Notes under the pieces: generated by a model
What the model was told of the DNA's origin: nothing
Database searches by the model: none
The model's input: the letters and a program-made list of their open reading frames with translations, nothing else
Part shown: positions 9,378 to 17,770 of the stretch, piece after piece
How positions within the stretch are numbered: the first letter of the stretch is position 1
Layout of the letters: every line of letters begins with the position of its first letter
NCBI RefSeq assembly: GCF_000802205.1
Contig: NZ_CP012850.1
Location: 496,001 to 560,000, forward strand
Reading direction: 5' to 3'
DNA length: 64,000 nt
From: Candidatus Nitrosocosmicus oleophilus
GTDB taxonomy: Archaea > Thermoproteota > Nitrososphaeria > Nitrososphaerales > Nitrososphaeraceae
Position numbers and translations under genes: made by a program

Positions 9378-9989
9378 ATGCCTGTGGATGATCCATTTTC
9401 TAAGTATTTTAGTACGAGTGACGATTCTTCGGATTTTAACTATTTATTATTGTTATTGTATTCTCCCACAATTGGCGGCCAAACGAATGTACCGATTAAA
9501 GGAAAAACACATTTGCATAAGGCTTTCTTTTTGATGTCGAAAGTCTATGATGATCTTGATCCATCACGTGAACATTTGTTCGGGCCAGAGAGCCCTGCTG
9601 CTGAATTGGCATATGTACAATGTAATAATTCGAATTTAGTCACAGAAGATCCAAGAAATGGAATAAGACTAAGTGAAAAGGGAATACCTATGGCTTCAAA
9701 ACTATGGATTAAAACAGATGAACCAAAGAGGAACTTCATCAAAAAAGTTAAAAATACGATTAGTAATATGACGGTGAATGAGCTCATAGACTATGTATAT
9801 TCCGCCTATCCTGAATCTACTAGTAATTCAATTATTTTGACAAAACACGAACAAACTCGATTCAACTCTGCGGTAAGTTTACATAAGAAAAAACTAATTT
9901 CACTGGAAAGAGCCGCGGAGATTGCAGGAAAAACATTGGAAAGTTTTCTTGAAGAAGTGGATAGAAGAAACATTGTTTTGTTCGAATAG
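9378..9989 (+). CDS. Antitoxin candidate: Panacea-like domain fused to UPF0175-like tail
   Basis: A 203-residue protein with two parts. Residues about 20-110 (GKTHLHKAFFLMSK, FGPESPAAELAYV, IRLSEKGIPMASKLW) resemble the Panacea/DUF4065 fold found in antitoxins, with the typical order of a KL-type helix, a GP motif and a terminal winged element. Residues about 155-203 (RFNSAVSLHKKKLISLERAAEIAG, then FLEEVDRRNI) match the UPF0175 pattern, in which a helix-turn-helix alternates Ala and Glu before a final short strand. UPF0175 proteins usually pair with PIN toxins. The next gene, 9 bases downstream on the same strand, is a PIN-domain protein, so the pair forms a classic toxin-antitoxin operon. 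Fusion of the two antitoxin modules is unusual. Assignments rest on motif recall. Confidence 0.72.
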   Translation: MPVDDPFSKYFSTSDDSSDFNYLLLLLYSPTIGGQTNVPIKGKTHLHKAFFLMSKVYDDLDPSREHLFGPESPAAELAYVQCNNSNLVTEDPRNGIRLSEKGIPMASKLWIKTDEPKRNFIKKVKNTISNMTVNELIDYVYSAYPESTSNSIILTKHEQTRFNSAVSLHKKKLISLERAAEIAGKTLESFLEEVDRRNIVLFE

Positions 9990-9998
9990 GATTCAAAT

Positions 9999-10532
9999 TT
10001 GAAATATATATTACCAGACGCAAATACTCTAATTAGTTTAAGACAGATCAAAGAAATCGATCTCCTGAACAAGATTTGTATTAAAAGTAAGCTAGATATT
10101 ATTCTTTCAGAGAAAGTAATGAACGAGGTGGATAAAGGGCGATTGGAACGAGAAATAGGAATGTCAAAATATGATCATGTAAAAAGTTATCCTACAGATC
10201 CATCCAGATACGAATCTATGAGGAGAAAAATAATTGAGAATTTTTTACTAAGTTTAGGCAAAGGAGAAATGGACATATTCGCAATAATAGATGCCTGCGA
10301 AGATCGCACCTTTTCCAATTATCTGATCATAACTGATGATCAAGAGGCTTCTCAAGTTAGCACATACCTGAAAATGAAATATTGCAATATTTGTGATTTT
10401 CTTAAATTAGCCCTAAGTAATGAGGTAATCATTAAAGAGAAATATTTGGATATAATAAGCAAGCTTAAATCCAATGGACGAATTAGTTCGGTGCGTCATG
10501 ATTACTGTAAAGAGTTGCTCAAAAAGGAATGA
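9999..10532 (+). CDS. PIN-domain ribonuclease, probable toxin
   Basis: A 177-residue protein with the ordered acidic residues of a PIN nuclease: DANTLISL at residues 7-14 (first Asp), a Glu in the EKVMNEVDKG region near 44, GKGEMD near 87-92 and ITDD near 112-115. PIN toxins cleave RNA with Mg2+ held by these residues. The TTG start lies 9 bases after the stop of the antitoxin-like gene, so the two are probably co-transcribed and translationally coupled. The fold resembles the DUF3368-type PIN proteins known to pair with UPF0175. A housekeeping RNA-processing PIN protein is less likely given the partner. Confidence 0.8.
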   Translation: MKYILPDANTLISLRQIKEIDLLNKICIKSKLDIILSEKVMNEVDKGRLEREIGMSKYDHVKSYPTDPSRYESMRRKIIENFLLSLGKGEMDIFAIIDACEDRTFSNYLIITDDQEASQVSTYLKMKYCNICDFLKLALSNEVIIKEKYLDIISKLKSNGRISSVRHDYCKELLKKE

Positions 10533-10741
10533 AAAAACAGCGTGTCTTGCACAAACCTGTGTTTGATATCCATCTAATTTTTTCTTCTAGGCTATTGAAT
10601 TACAGAAAGTGATTTGAAATCCTTATTCTTTCATAGTAGGTGTTAAACACTGTTAATGGCCTATAGCTCTTTATCAGAAATTGGACTTTTTCCTGGAAAA
10701 TATCATACAATCAAGCTTAATAACAAAATTTTTAGACTGCT

Positions 10742-11698
10742 ATGAGGAAATACTTTATGATTGAAAGGAAAGATGTCGAAAATCTTGGGAGTGCCTATAT
10801 TGACATTGACGGGATTAAGATAATAGAAGATACTGAAGGCATGTATGAGATATCAATTCCTTATCACTTTCCCATAGGAAAAGAGGAATTTATAAGAAAG
10901 GATTCCGCATTAGTAAAACCTTTTAAACAAATTCTATTAGAAGGTAAACCTTTGGAAAAAATTTCCTATTTTTTTTATGGAGAAGGTGACGAATATTGGT
11001 TAATTGGTTCTTTTGCATATACTAAAGCAAGAAGAATTCTTTTCTTTCCCGGCTTGAACTTATCCCGAGTAGTACATTCTCCAGATAATAAAGAGGTATT
11101 AGATGAAGTACATAACATCGATCATCTAACTTTAGAGAATAACTTAGAGAGCTGGCATGTAACTCTTAAGGAAAAAAATGATAGAGGTATCAAATATTCT
11201 AGAATGAAACCCGCAAAATTGAGTGAAAATGTGTTCCTATGGTTTGTCATGGCCATACCAAGTGCTAAGACACTAGAACCGATGCCAAAATCTCAAGAAT
11301 TTATAATAAAAGCAAACAAGAAAAAAGCTAATAGTATAGAAGAACTCACAAGGAGACTAGGCAACTTCTTCCAATCAAGACATCAATCTCTTTTTCCGGT
11401 CATAAAATGGAAACATGAATCCCCTTTACCTTGTTTCATTAATTTTGAAATTTTTATGTTGTTAGGTAACACGAGGGAAACCGATCTGCCTGACAAACTC
11501 TTCTTTGCATTGCCGCCACTCACTAAACCAGAGAAGATGGATGATGGTATTAGATCCAGAGCAGGTTATCCTTCTCCCTTAACTGATTCTATTTCTGTTT
11601 GCATTCGTGTTTCAAAAATCAAAGGATCATTAAATCAAGATGCAGGTTATGATGGAGGTTATTATTCTGGAGAGGAGATCATTAAATATTTTGAATAG
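10742..11698 (+). CDS. Conserved-looking hypothetical protein
   Basis: A 318-residue soluble protein with no signal peptide or membrane segment and no family I recognise. It has a mixed alpha/beta look, with a glycine-rich YFFYGEGDEYWLIGSF segment near residue 80 and a Tyr/Gly-rich tail (GYDGGYYSGEE). It stands alone, about 210 bases after the PIN gene on the same strand. It could belong to the accessory region between the toxin-antitoxin pair and the replication module. The coding call rests on length and codon pattern only. Confidence 0.6.
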   Translation: MRKYFMIERKDVENLGSAYIDIDGIKIIEDTEGMYEISIPYHFPIGKEEFIRKDSALVKPFKQILLEGKPLEKISYFFYGEGDEYWLIGSFAYTKARRILFFPGLNLSRVVHSPDNKEVLDEVHNIDHLTLENNLESWHVTLKEKNDRGIKYSRMKPAKLSENVFLWFVMAIPSAKTLEPMPKSQEFIIKANKKKANSIEELTRRLGNFFQSRHQSLFPVIKWKHESPLPCFINFEIFMLLGNTRETDLPDKLFFALPPLTKPEKMDDGIRSRAGYPSPLTDSISVCIRVSKIKGSLNQDAGYDGGYYSGEEIIKYFE

Positions 11699-11894
11699 GC
11701 ACGGCTCATTTTATTATATCATCTAGTTTTACATTTAGATCTATCTGAGACTGCCAACTGCGATAGAATTTAGGATTTTGAAGAGGTAAACTATTCTCTT
11801 CATACTGAGCTTTTTCTATTTTTGAATGGTCATTCCCTGTCCAATACCTTAGTATTCCATCTAGCAATCTACATATTTTACACGTAATCTATTT

Positions 11895-12416
11895 TTACAA
11901 GTTCCAATCCTTTAGAACTGAATTTACAAACTCTTCTCCTAACTCTCTTTTATAATCATCAATTTCTAAAATCTCTGTGTTGTCAATAAATTCTTTGACA
12001 ACTTGCTCATCCTCTATTCTTCCATTTTCTTCATAAAAAGGGCAATCTGGAACACAATGTTCTCCGTTACAGTAATTTGATTTTGCTCGGTCTTCCCAAT
12101 AAGCTAGTTTCTCCATTTCTATATATGATGGATGAAAATAGTACATTTCCTTTCTTTGATAATAACGACTTTCCGGAGCATAATCATTCAACATATGTGA
12201 TAAATGGTATTCGAATTCCTCTGCTGTCTGCTCATACGCATCTAGATTTCCAAAAGTTGGATCTCCTCCATTGCGAATATATTTCTCCATTCGAATAACA
12301 TGATAGACGTCAAATCGTTTCAGTTTTTCTTTTTCTTCTGCATTTAAATTAATTTCCTCTATCTCCTTTGTATGGTCTTCTGCAATTTTTATTTTATTGG
12401 ACAAGTCATCAAGCAT
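11895..12416 (-). CDS. Hypothetical protein co-transcribed with HTH protein
   Basis: A hydrophilic, highly charged protein of about 173 residues. Near its C-terminal third it has a small Cys/His cluster (CNGEHCVPDC) that may bind zinc. I chose the ATG at 12416, which overlaps the last codons of the upstream HTH gene (stop 12409-12411) by 8 bases; an alternative TTG lies at 12437. This tight overlap indicates one transcript and probable translational coupling. No known family was recognised. It probably belongs to the integrated element. Confidence 0.6.
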   Translation of the reverse strand: MLDDLSNKIKIAEDHTKEIEEINLNAEEKEKLKRFDVYHVIRMEKYIRNGGDPTFGNLDAYEQTAEEFEYHLSHMLNDYAPESRYYQRKEMYYFHPSYIEMEKLAYWEDRAKSNYCNGEHCVPDCPFYEENGRIEDEQVVKEFIDNTEILEIDDYKRELGEEFVNSVLKDWNL

Positions 12417-12789
12417 TTTCTTTTTTAAAATTCTCAATCTTTTCCAACCTCTCCTCTAATTCTTTCAAGTATACGAGACTTGGGCCTTCCGCTACTAGTT
12501 TAAACAATGATTCATTACATTCTTTGGCCAACTTTAATGAGTTTAGCTTATGAAGGTAGTTCATAGATGCATTATCACTCTCATAAATACTCCAACATTC
12601 TTTCAGTATACTCTTGATTCCTTCTATTGAAGTAGAATATAGAAATGGTAATGATTGTTGAACTAAATATTTCAAATTGTTACTAGATTCCTTTGAAAGA
12701 TAATTGATATCTCTACTTACCGTGCTTTGTGTAAGATTAAGTGCTCCTGCAATCTGGTATCCCTTTAGACCCTTAGTCAAAAGTATCAT
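12409..12789 (-). CDS. Helix-turn-helix DNA-binding protein of integrated element
   Basis: A 126-residue protein whose N-terminal HTH is clear: GLKGYQIAGALNLTQSTVSRD, a Trp-repressor/response-regulator type HTH. It is followed by a helical region ending in a coiled coil (YLKELEERLEKIENFKKE). Nitrososphaeria carry many such proteins on integrated plasmids, usually starting with an ERREKIMILL-like helix. Here the codons for ERREKI lie in frame directly upstream of the annotated ATG. The frame stays open to about 12863 without an ATG, GTG or TTG; a CTG sits at 12849. The true start is therefore uncertain: either a rare start codon is used or the N-terminus has been damaged. Confidence 0.75.
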   Translation of the reverse strand: MILLTKGLKGYQIAGALNLTQSTVSRDINYLSKESSNNLKYLVQQSLPFLYSTSIEGIKSILKECWSIYESDNASMNYLHKLNSLKLAKECNESLFKLVAEGPSLVYLKELEERLEKIENFKKENA

Positions 12790-12863
12790 AATCTTCTCTC
12801 TTCTCTCTGCTATTGTCTTGTTATCCGATCGATGCTTTGACTTTGACAGTTGTATTGCACTAA

Positions 12864-13807
12864 TTGCATATAATCATCCTCAGCTAAAAGGTTTATTGCA
12901 GAAAATTGACAATTACAAGCTGCTATCCTATCAATACGATGATATCGTTTATATAAAATAGTCGGCTGATTTGCCATTCGTAACCATCAATTAAGAGGTA
13001 TCCTGTATCGTTGTTGAACTTTTTCACTTCGATAGTCAGATCAGAATATTGAATATTGTTAACCCTCAAAGGTGAATCGTTAAATGCAATGAATTTTTTA
13101 TAATCTGGTTGAGTGTCGATGTACTATACATCATATAGCCCTTCAATTCTCTCAATGCTTTCTATTGTACTATTTGGATGAACTAGAACACCAAGTCAAA
13201 GTCAATCTAGTCTTACTGATTTTATAAAATAGATTTGCTTGGGCAATCCCTATTCCTTTTACGTCTATCTTGTACTTTATGTTTGAGTGATAAGTATTAG
13301 TACTAGTGAGGATTCTATTCTCGTTTAGCCCAGATTTTTGTTTCAATCAGATCCGATTGATGGCTATGAATTCCATCCAATTCCAATCGATATTCACTTA
13401 GGAATTATTAAAATTCCTACGAGAGATTCTTGACGTTGACTAGATTAACAATACCGAATCTATTATTGTTGGTACAGATAGAAAAGACATGTTAAATAGA
13501 ATACAAACAACATTTGCTAGAGAATTCCAGATACGGTAAACTCAAAGAGTCAGATATTTTACCTACGGATTACGCTACTAGACAAGCCTGGACCAGAATT
13601 AGAAACCATATTAAAAACTACCCTGTGGATAAAAATAGATTTTCACAGATGATTAAGAATTGACAACCAGCTTAACAAATACGCCTTACTATATGATTGA
13701 TTTATGACGGTTTGGCCGATCCTCTCTCTATCGTCAATAGCATCGTCAATCCATAGGGTTAAATTTTAGTCTTAATAGTGCTAATTTCGTTTCTTCGTGA
13801 GTGTTAT
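12864..13807. other. Intergenic of integrated element, few signals
   Basis: Long region without an intact gene. It holds one coding-like fragment (13496-13663) and copies of CGTCAAT near 13733 and 13744 that resemble half of the downstream repeats. No RNA gene was recognised. Confidence 0.4.
13496..13663 (+). pseudogene. Short coding-like fragment, possible decayed gene
   Basis: A frame of 55 codons with no start codon that follows a stop at 13493-13495. It encodes a basic, helical-looking stretch (DYATRQAWTRIRNHIKNY) that reads like real protein. The surrounding 12.8-14.0 kb region otherwise lacks genes. This could be the tail of a lost element gene. The family is not recognised. Confidence 0.3.
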
Positions 13808-13959
13808 TGGACGGTAGGACGGTGTTGACGGTATTTTTTTGTTATTCTTCCTTGTTAACAACGGTCACGATTGCAACTTCCAAATGGAATTGAATCCTCC
13901 ACTAAGAAGACCATCTTAGTTTTCAGACTAAATATCTATAATCACCGTCAACACCGTCA
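13808..13959. repeat. GACGGT repeat cluster and 15-bp inverted repeat, candidate origin
   Basis: Three GACGGT motifs follow each other at 8-9-base spacing (13810-13832). The 15-base sequence GACGGTGTTGACGGT (13818-13832) returns as a perfect inverted copy at 13944-13958, with about 110 bases between. Related GGACGGT and GCCGGT motifs continue at 14046-14063 in the end of the primase gene. Short phased repeats beside a replication gene are typical of plasmid iterons, so this is a candidate replication origin or control site of the element. The repeats are seen directly; the role is inferred. Confidence 0.6.
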
Positions 13960-14025
13960 AACTGTCAAGAAAATTCGGACTTTAGAAAATGAGAAATTTC
14001 GTGCGTAAATCGACAAGATATCTAA

Positions 14026-16638
14026 CTAGTTTGGCAAAAACGTTTGGACGGTGTTTTTGCCGGTGTTGTTAGAAGGATTGTCAAATTTCTTGCAAATATG
14101 CTTCTTCATAAAGTGAATGTCGTCTATTAGATTACAATGTTCGCATTCAAAATTGTCTGAATTACCTATTCTATGAATATATGTTTTGATATCATAATTG
14201 ATAGATGTTTGGTCAGAAGGTAAAGATGTATTGTTACTATCTTGTCCCTTTCCTTTGATCTTAGTTAGTCGAATACACCGCTTCCCAAAAGAATCCTTGA
14301 TCCCGGTAGTAACTTCAATATTTTTCTTTAATAAAATAGGTGCAAGTTCATTTAACTGACGAGTTAATTGATTGGTTGCTTTTGGCCAATACTTACTTTT
14401 AAGAATCGCAGTATCCACTTGGCATATAATATCTGCTAATTCCTTGTTTAGTAGTGAAGGGGTTTTCATCCACGAGCTCTTTTCTTCCATCAATAATATT
14501 ACAGCCTCGGCAACTGGATGCAATTCAATTAGTTCTTCATTTTGCAAGTCAATATTTTCTCTATAAGCGTTGATAAACTCATAGTCTTTGTATCCTAGAC
14601 ATCGAGAAACTATTTCTCCATATTCAGCAAAGTCGGCCATCCGAGGCAACTCTTTTAGTAACTTTTCTTTTGGATGTTCCTTTAGATATTTCTGAAATTT
14701 CACCAACACGTCAAAGATGTAGCCCAAAACATAAGGTCTCATGCGTTCAAATTGCTCTTTTATTTCCTGTTCTTTTCGTCTTTTGTTCTCGGGGATTCTG
14801 TCGACCTTCAAGGTGAGAGACCTGTCAAGTAAATCTTGTCTTGTAGTTACTATATTAATTCCGTTGATGCCGATAGTTCGCTTATATTTGTAAATAAAAT
14901 CTTCATCTGTAGTATACAGTTCCCTCTTGGAGTTTCCAGATCCAGTGACGGCCCTGCATAGTATGTCAGATACAGGTGCTGATATGTAAGATACGTTGTC
15001 AAAATAGTTTACATAATGGTGTTCCAAAGACTGTATCAAATCTTCCTTATAGGGACTGAAAGAGAGGAGGTCGATACTACTTGGATCAATGATGTTTTTT
15101 AATAGTGTAAACGTAGTTGTTTTTGCGCCTCCTCCGTTACCACTAATTATAAGTATTGGTTTCTGTATATCTGGAATAAAGGCCGAGACAAGATAGACTG
15201 AAAATAACAAAAAATCCTTTTCATTTCGCAGATTGAATAATGTCAGAAATTCTCTGAAATATTTCTCATTATCCTTATCTTCTAAAGGATAAATCTGAGG
15301 AATAGAGTTTCTTTCGTATCTTTTGAACATTGGTGTTTCGTTATTCTTGATGATCTCCCATCCTTCAGAAGTTATCTTGATGATCTCCCAAAAAGGATTT
15401 GTAAGGTCATAATAGAACACATCATCTTTATTAGCAACTCGCAATTGTAACTCTGTATGTTCGGTGTTTTCATCAAATAATTTCTGGGCTACTATCAGAC
15501 TTATTAATCGTTCTAGTTTTTCATCAGGTATGCTCGTATTATTGATTTCAAAGAATTCCTTTCTCAATAATAATTTAAATCTTTTACTTTCAATAGGAAT
15601 ACATTCGATATGATCATTTATTTTTATCATTATATGTAATTTGTTTAATTGATCATAAAAAATTGAGATGTACCTTTCCTTAATTTTGTTCAGAAAGTAT
15701 GATTCATCTCTATTAACCTCTGGATCATTGGAATCACTTTTCTTATTTTTTGCTACAAAGTTTTTTGCACCTTTCCATTGTTTTTCAAATTCTTTCTTCT
15801 CTAGGGATGGTTCTAAATGCTCTAGATTATATTGCCAAGCTAAATCTTTTATTCTATCTTCAGAATAAATGGTTCTTAGTCTTTGAATCAAAGACTCCAT
15901 TACTCTAAGTAAAGCTTCGTGTCTATTGTTGCCTTCCTTGACCTTAAATCTCTCCTTAAAAAGATCTTCTATTGGAGTCAATCCATCATTGTTTCTCATG
16001 GAGGAACCAAACTTTTGATATATCTGTCTAATGCAATTTTCCAATATTTCTGAGTTTTCTTTGTTTATTACGGTTGGCTTTGCAGTTCCAAATATACGAT
16101 ATGGATATCCGTTCTTGTGGAGTGAAGGGGTACAAAACATGATACCGTGACTTCCCTCTGATTTAACTTCGATCGCAGGAATTTCTGAGGTACTATTTGA
16201 TCCCACAATTCCGCTTCTTTTTGATAATGGTTGCTGTGCTACAAAGTAAATGTGAATCTTATTAGGATCATCGGCGTGGCCCTCGATGATAGTTCTTTGT
16301 GCAAGTTTATCTATATTATCAACTTGACCAAAATGAGATAGAAATTCTTTAATTCCTGAGGCATTATCAATATCTATGCAAACAAGATATTTACCTTGAT
16401 ATGGGCCTCTATGAATCTTACCTGCGATAATAGCCATCCCATTATTAAAGGCACCTTTAATTTTCCATTCAACATGCAGTTCCTCGGAGACAGAATCAAT
16501 TTGATATTTGGACCATTCTACGTTGGTGATTTTATTTTTTGTGTTAGCAGGAATAGGATCTACTCCGATTTTATACCTCCAGAAATCAGCCCAGTCATTT
16601 GGATTAATGCGTGTATCATCAATGAGATTAGTTGTCAA
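14026..16638 (-). CDS. Primase-helicase replication protein of integrated element
   Basis: An 870-residue replication protein. The N-terminal part resembles the bifunctional primase-polymerase fold, with CIDIDN at residues 87-92 as the likely metal-binding Asp pair and IHIYF and EVKSEG segments further on. The middle to C-terminal part is a P4/D5-like superfamily 3 helicase: Walker A variant SGNGGGAKTT around residues 498-507, YFDNVSYI as Walker B-like segment, and a sensor region VTTRQDLLDRSLTL. The residue before the Walker A lysine is Ala instead of Gly, as I recall for related proteins of archaeal mobile elements. The extreme C-terminus has a C2H2-like finger (CEHC...H...C). It probably starts replication of the element from a nearby origin; the GACGGT repeats lie just downstream. 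Confidence 0.85.
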   Translation of the reverse strand: MTTNLIDDTRINPNDWADFWRYKIGVDPIPANTKNKITNVEWSKYQIDSVSEELHVEWKIKGAFNNGMAIIAGKIHRGPYQGKYLVCIDIDNASGIKEFLSHFGQVDNIDKLAQRTIIEGHADDPNKIHIYFVAQQPLSKRSGIVGSNSTSEIPAIEVKSEGSHGIMFCTPSLHKNGYPYRIFGTAKPTVINKENSEILENCIRQIYQKFGSSMRNNDGLTPIEDLFKERFKVKEGNNRHEALLRVMESLIQRLRTIYSEDRIKDLAWQYNLEHLEPSLEKKEFEKQWKGAKNFVAKNKKSDSNDPEVNRDESYFLNKIKERYISIFYDQLNKLHIMIKINDHIECIPIESKRFKLLLRKEFFEINNTSIPDEKLERLISLIVAQKLFDENTEHTELQLRVANKDDVFYYDLTNPFWEIIKITSEGWEIIKNNETPMFKRYERNSIPQIYPLEDKDNEKYFREFLTLFNLRNEKDFLLFSVYLVSAFIPDIQKPILIISGNGGGAKTTTFTLLKNIIDPSSIDLLSFSPYKEDLIQSLEHHYVNYFDNVSYISAPVSDILCRAVTGSGNSKRELYTTDEDFIYKYKRTIGINGINIVTTRQDLLDRSLTLKVDRIPENKRRKEQEIKEQFERMRPYVLGYIFDVLVKFQKYLKEHPKEKLLKELPRMADFAEYGEIVSRCLGYKDYEFINAYRENIDLQNEELIELHPVAEAVILLMEEKSSWMKTPSLLNKELADIICQVDTAILKSKYWPKATNQLTRQLNELAPILLKKNIEVTTGIKDSFGKRCIRLTKIKGKGQDSNNTSLPSDQTSINYDIKTYIHRIGNSDNFECEHCNLIDDIHFMKKHICKKFDNPSNNTGKNTVQTFLPN

Positions 16639-16743
16639 TTTTTAAATCTCTCACTCTTACAGTTGCAATCATCAATACGATATTTAGGAAATAGCCGACC
16701 TGTTTATTTGGGAGATAGCATTACGATACATGACTGCAATTAG

Positions 16744-17199
16744 CTAGCGAGAAGCCTCGCCTGTTATTGTAGTTCCTCCTTGCCTATTTACCAGAACAAC
16801 TACAACTTCGCCCTTGATTTCATAAACAGGATTATATTCCGAAATCTCCCAGTCTTCATTCTTTAAAACATCATGAATTTTATCTAAAGGCACTAATTTG
16901 ATATCTACTATTCTCCGGCTACTTCTGTCATATCTGCTTAATTCCCTTTCTAGAATAATCTTTTTAGAGGACCTTGTATTATGCGAGTTTGATACATTTG
17001 TCATTTGTTTTCTAAATACCGGAATAGTTCCGTTGTCATTGACTTTAACTGAATATTCATAACCATTGTATTCGATCTTACATCCATCCTCAGGCTTCAG
17101 AATTGATAGTAACTCTTGATCAGTTATCTCTTCATACCAACACCAGCATGCACCCTTAGATGATATTTTCCAAGGCGGATCATTGGCATTATTGCTCAT
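16744..17199 (-). CDS. Hypothetical protein upstream of primase-helicase
   Basis: A 151-residue soluble protein on the same strand as the primase-helicase, ending 105 bases before it. The N-terminus is Trp/Cys-rich (KGACWCWYEEITDQELL), and the C-terminal part alternates beta strands (YEIKGEVVVVLVNR). No known domain was recognised. Its position suggests a replication accessory or regulatory protein of the integrated element. Confidence 0.55.
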   Translation of the reverse strand: MSNNANDPPWKISSKGACWCWYEEITDQELLSILKPEDGCKIEYNGYEYSVKVNDNGTIPVFRKQMTNVSNSHNTRSSKKIILERELSRYDRSSRRIVDIKLVPLDKIHDVLKNEDWEISEYNPVYEIKGEVVVVLVNRQGGTTITGEASR

Positions 17200-17531
17200 G
17201 GTTAAGGACAGAACCTCCTACAATCACAACCTTTTACTGTGCAAATCCCATAATTCATATGAAAATAGTCATAGTAATGATCTTCTTGCTGATGATCACA
17301 CCAACATATATCCGGCAATGCGAAACTATTATAGAAACTGTTTTTCAACTAGGTGATCCCTTCTTATTGAAATTTTCTTAAACAGTCAGAACAAAGGCTC
17401 AAGGTTAGAATACCAAATCTTCCTGCATTTAAGTCGATCTTCGTTGTTGATTTGTTATAGCAACCAAAGCCATAACAGATTTCTTTATTAATTTCTTTGG
17501 AGTAAAGTGATCTATTCAAGGCTTGATACAC
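17200..17531. other. Intergenic, nothing recognised
   Basis: About 330 bases upstream of the small element protein. A short plus-strand frame here (17160-17381) has no protein-like features. It probably contains the promoter of the 17199-14026 transcript, but I could not pick out a convincing TATA box. Confidence 0.4.
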
Positions 17532-17714
17532 CTATGAACGATCTAATTCGCTTGATGAGAAGTTTCCAGCATCTATCTCAAGCAAACCAACCCTATTTTT
17601 TGTTTCAATGAGTTCTCTAATTATTTGATCGTATGACTGATTTTTTCTTCCAATTTTGGAAAGCATCGATCTAGTCTCTTTATCAACTAGTATGGTGGAC
17701 TTATAGTCACGCAT
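17532..17714 (-). CDS. Ribbon-helix-helix (VapB/CopG-like) small DNA-binding protein
   Basis: A 60-residue protein from the preferred ATG at 17714; an upstream ATG at 17729 would add five residues. It has the layout of a ribbon-helix-helix repressor: a short strand (KSTILVD), helix (KETRSMLSKIG), turn and second helix (SYDQIIRELIE). Such proteins act as dimers that place the strand pair in the major groove, as antitoxins or plasmid copy-control repressors. It is divergent from the winged-helix gene at 17771, with only 56 bases between the starts, so it probably controls both. No PIN or other toxin follows it. Confidence 0.7.
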   Translation of the reverse strand: MRDYKSTILVDKETRSMLSKIGRKNQSYDQIIRELIETKNRVGLLEIDAGNFSSSELDRS

Positions 17715-17770
17715 ATTATAATATAACAACCTATAATAGATGTGTATAACTATATAGATTAGTATACTGG

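Noticed and set aside
9588-9605. Sequence similar to the tRNA 3' end, considered as att site
   Set aside because: The match GGGCCAGAG is short, lies inside the antitoxin coding region and lacks the T-arm.
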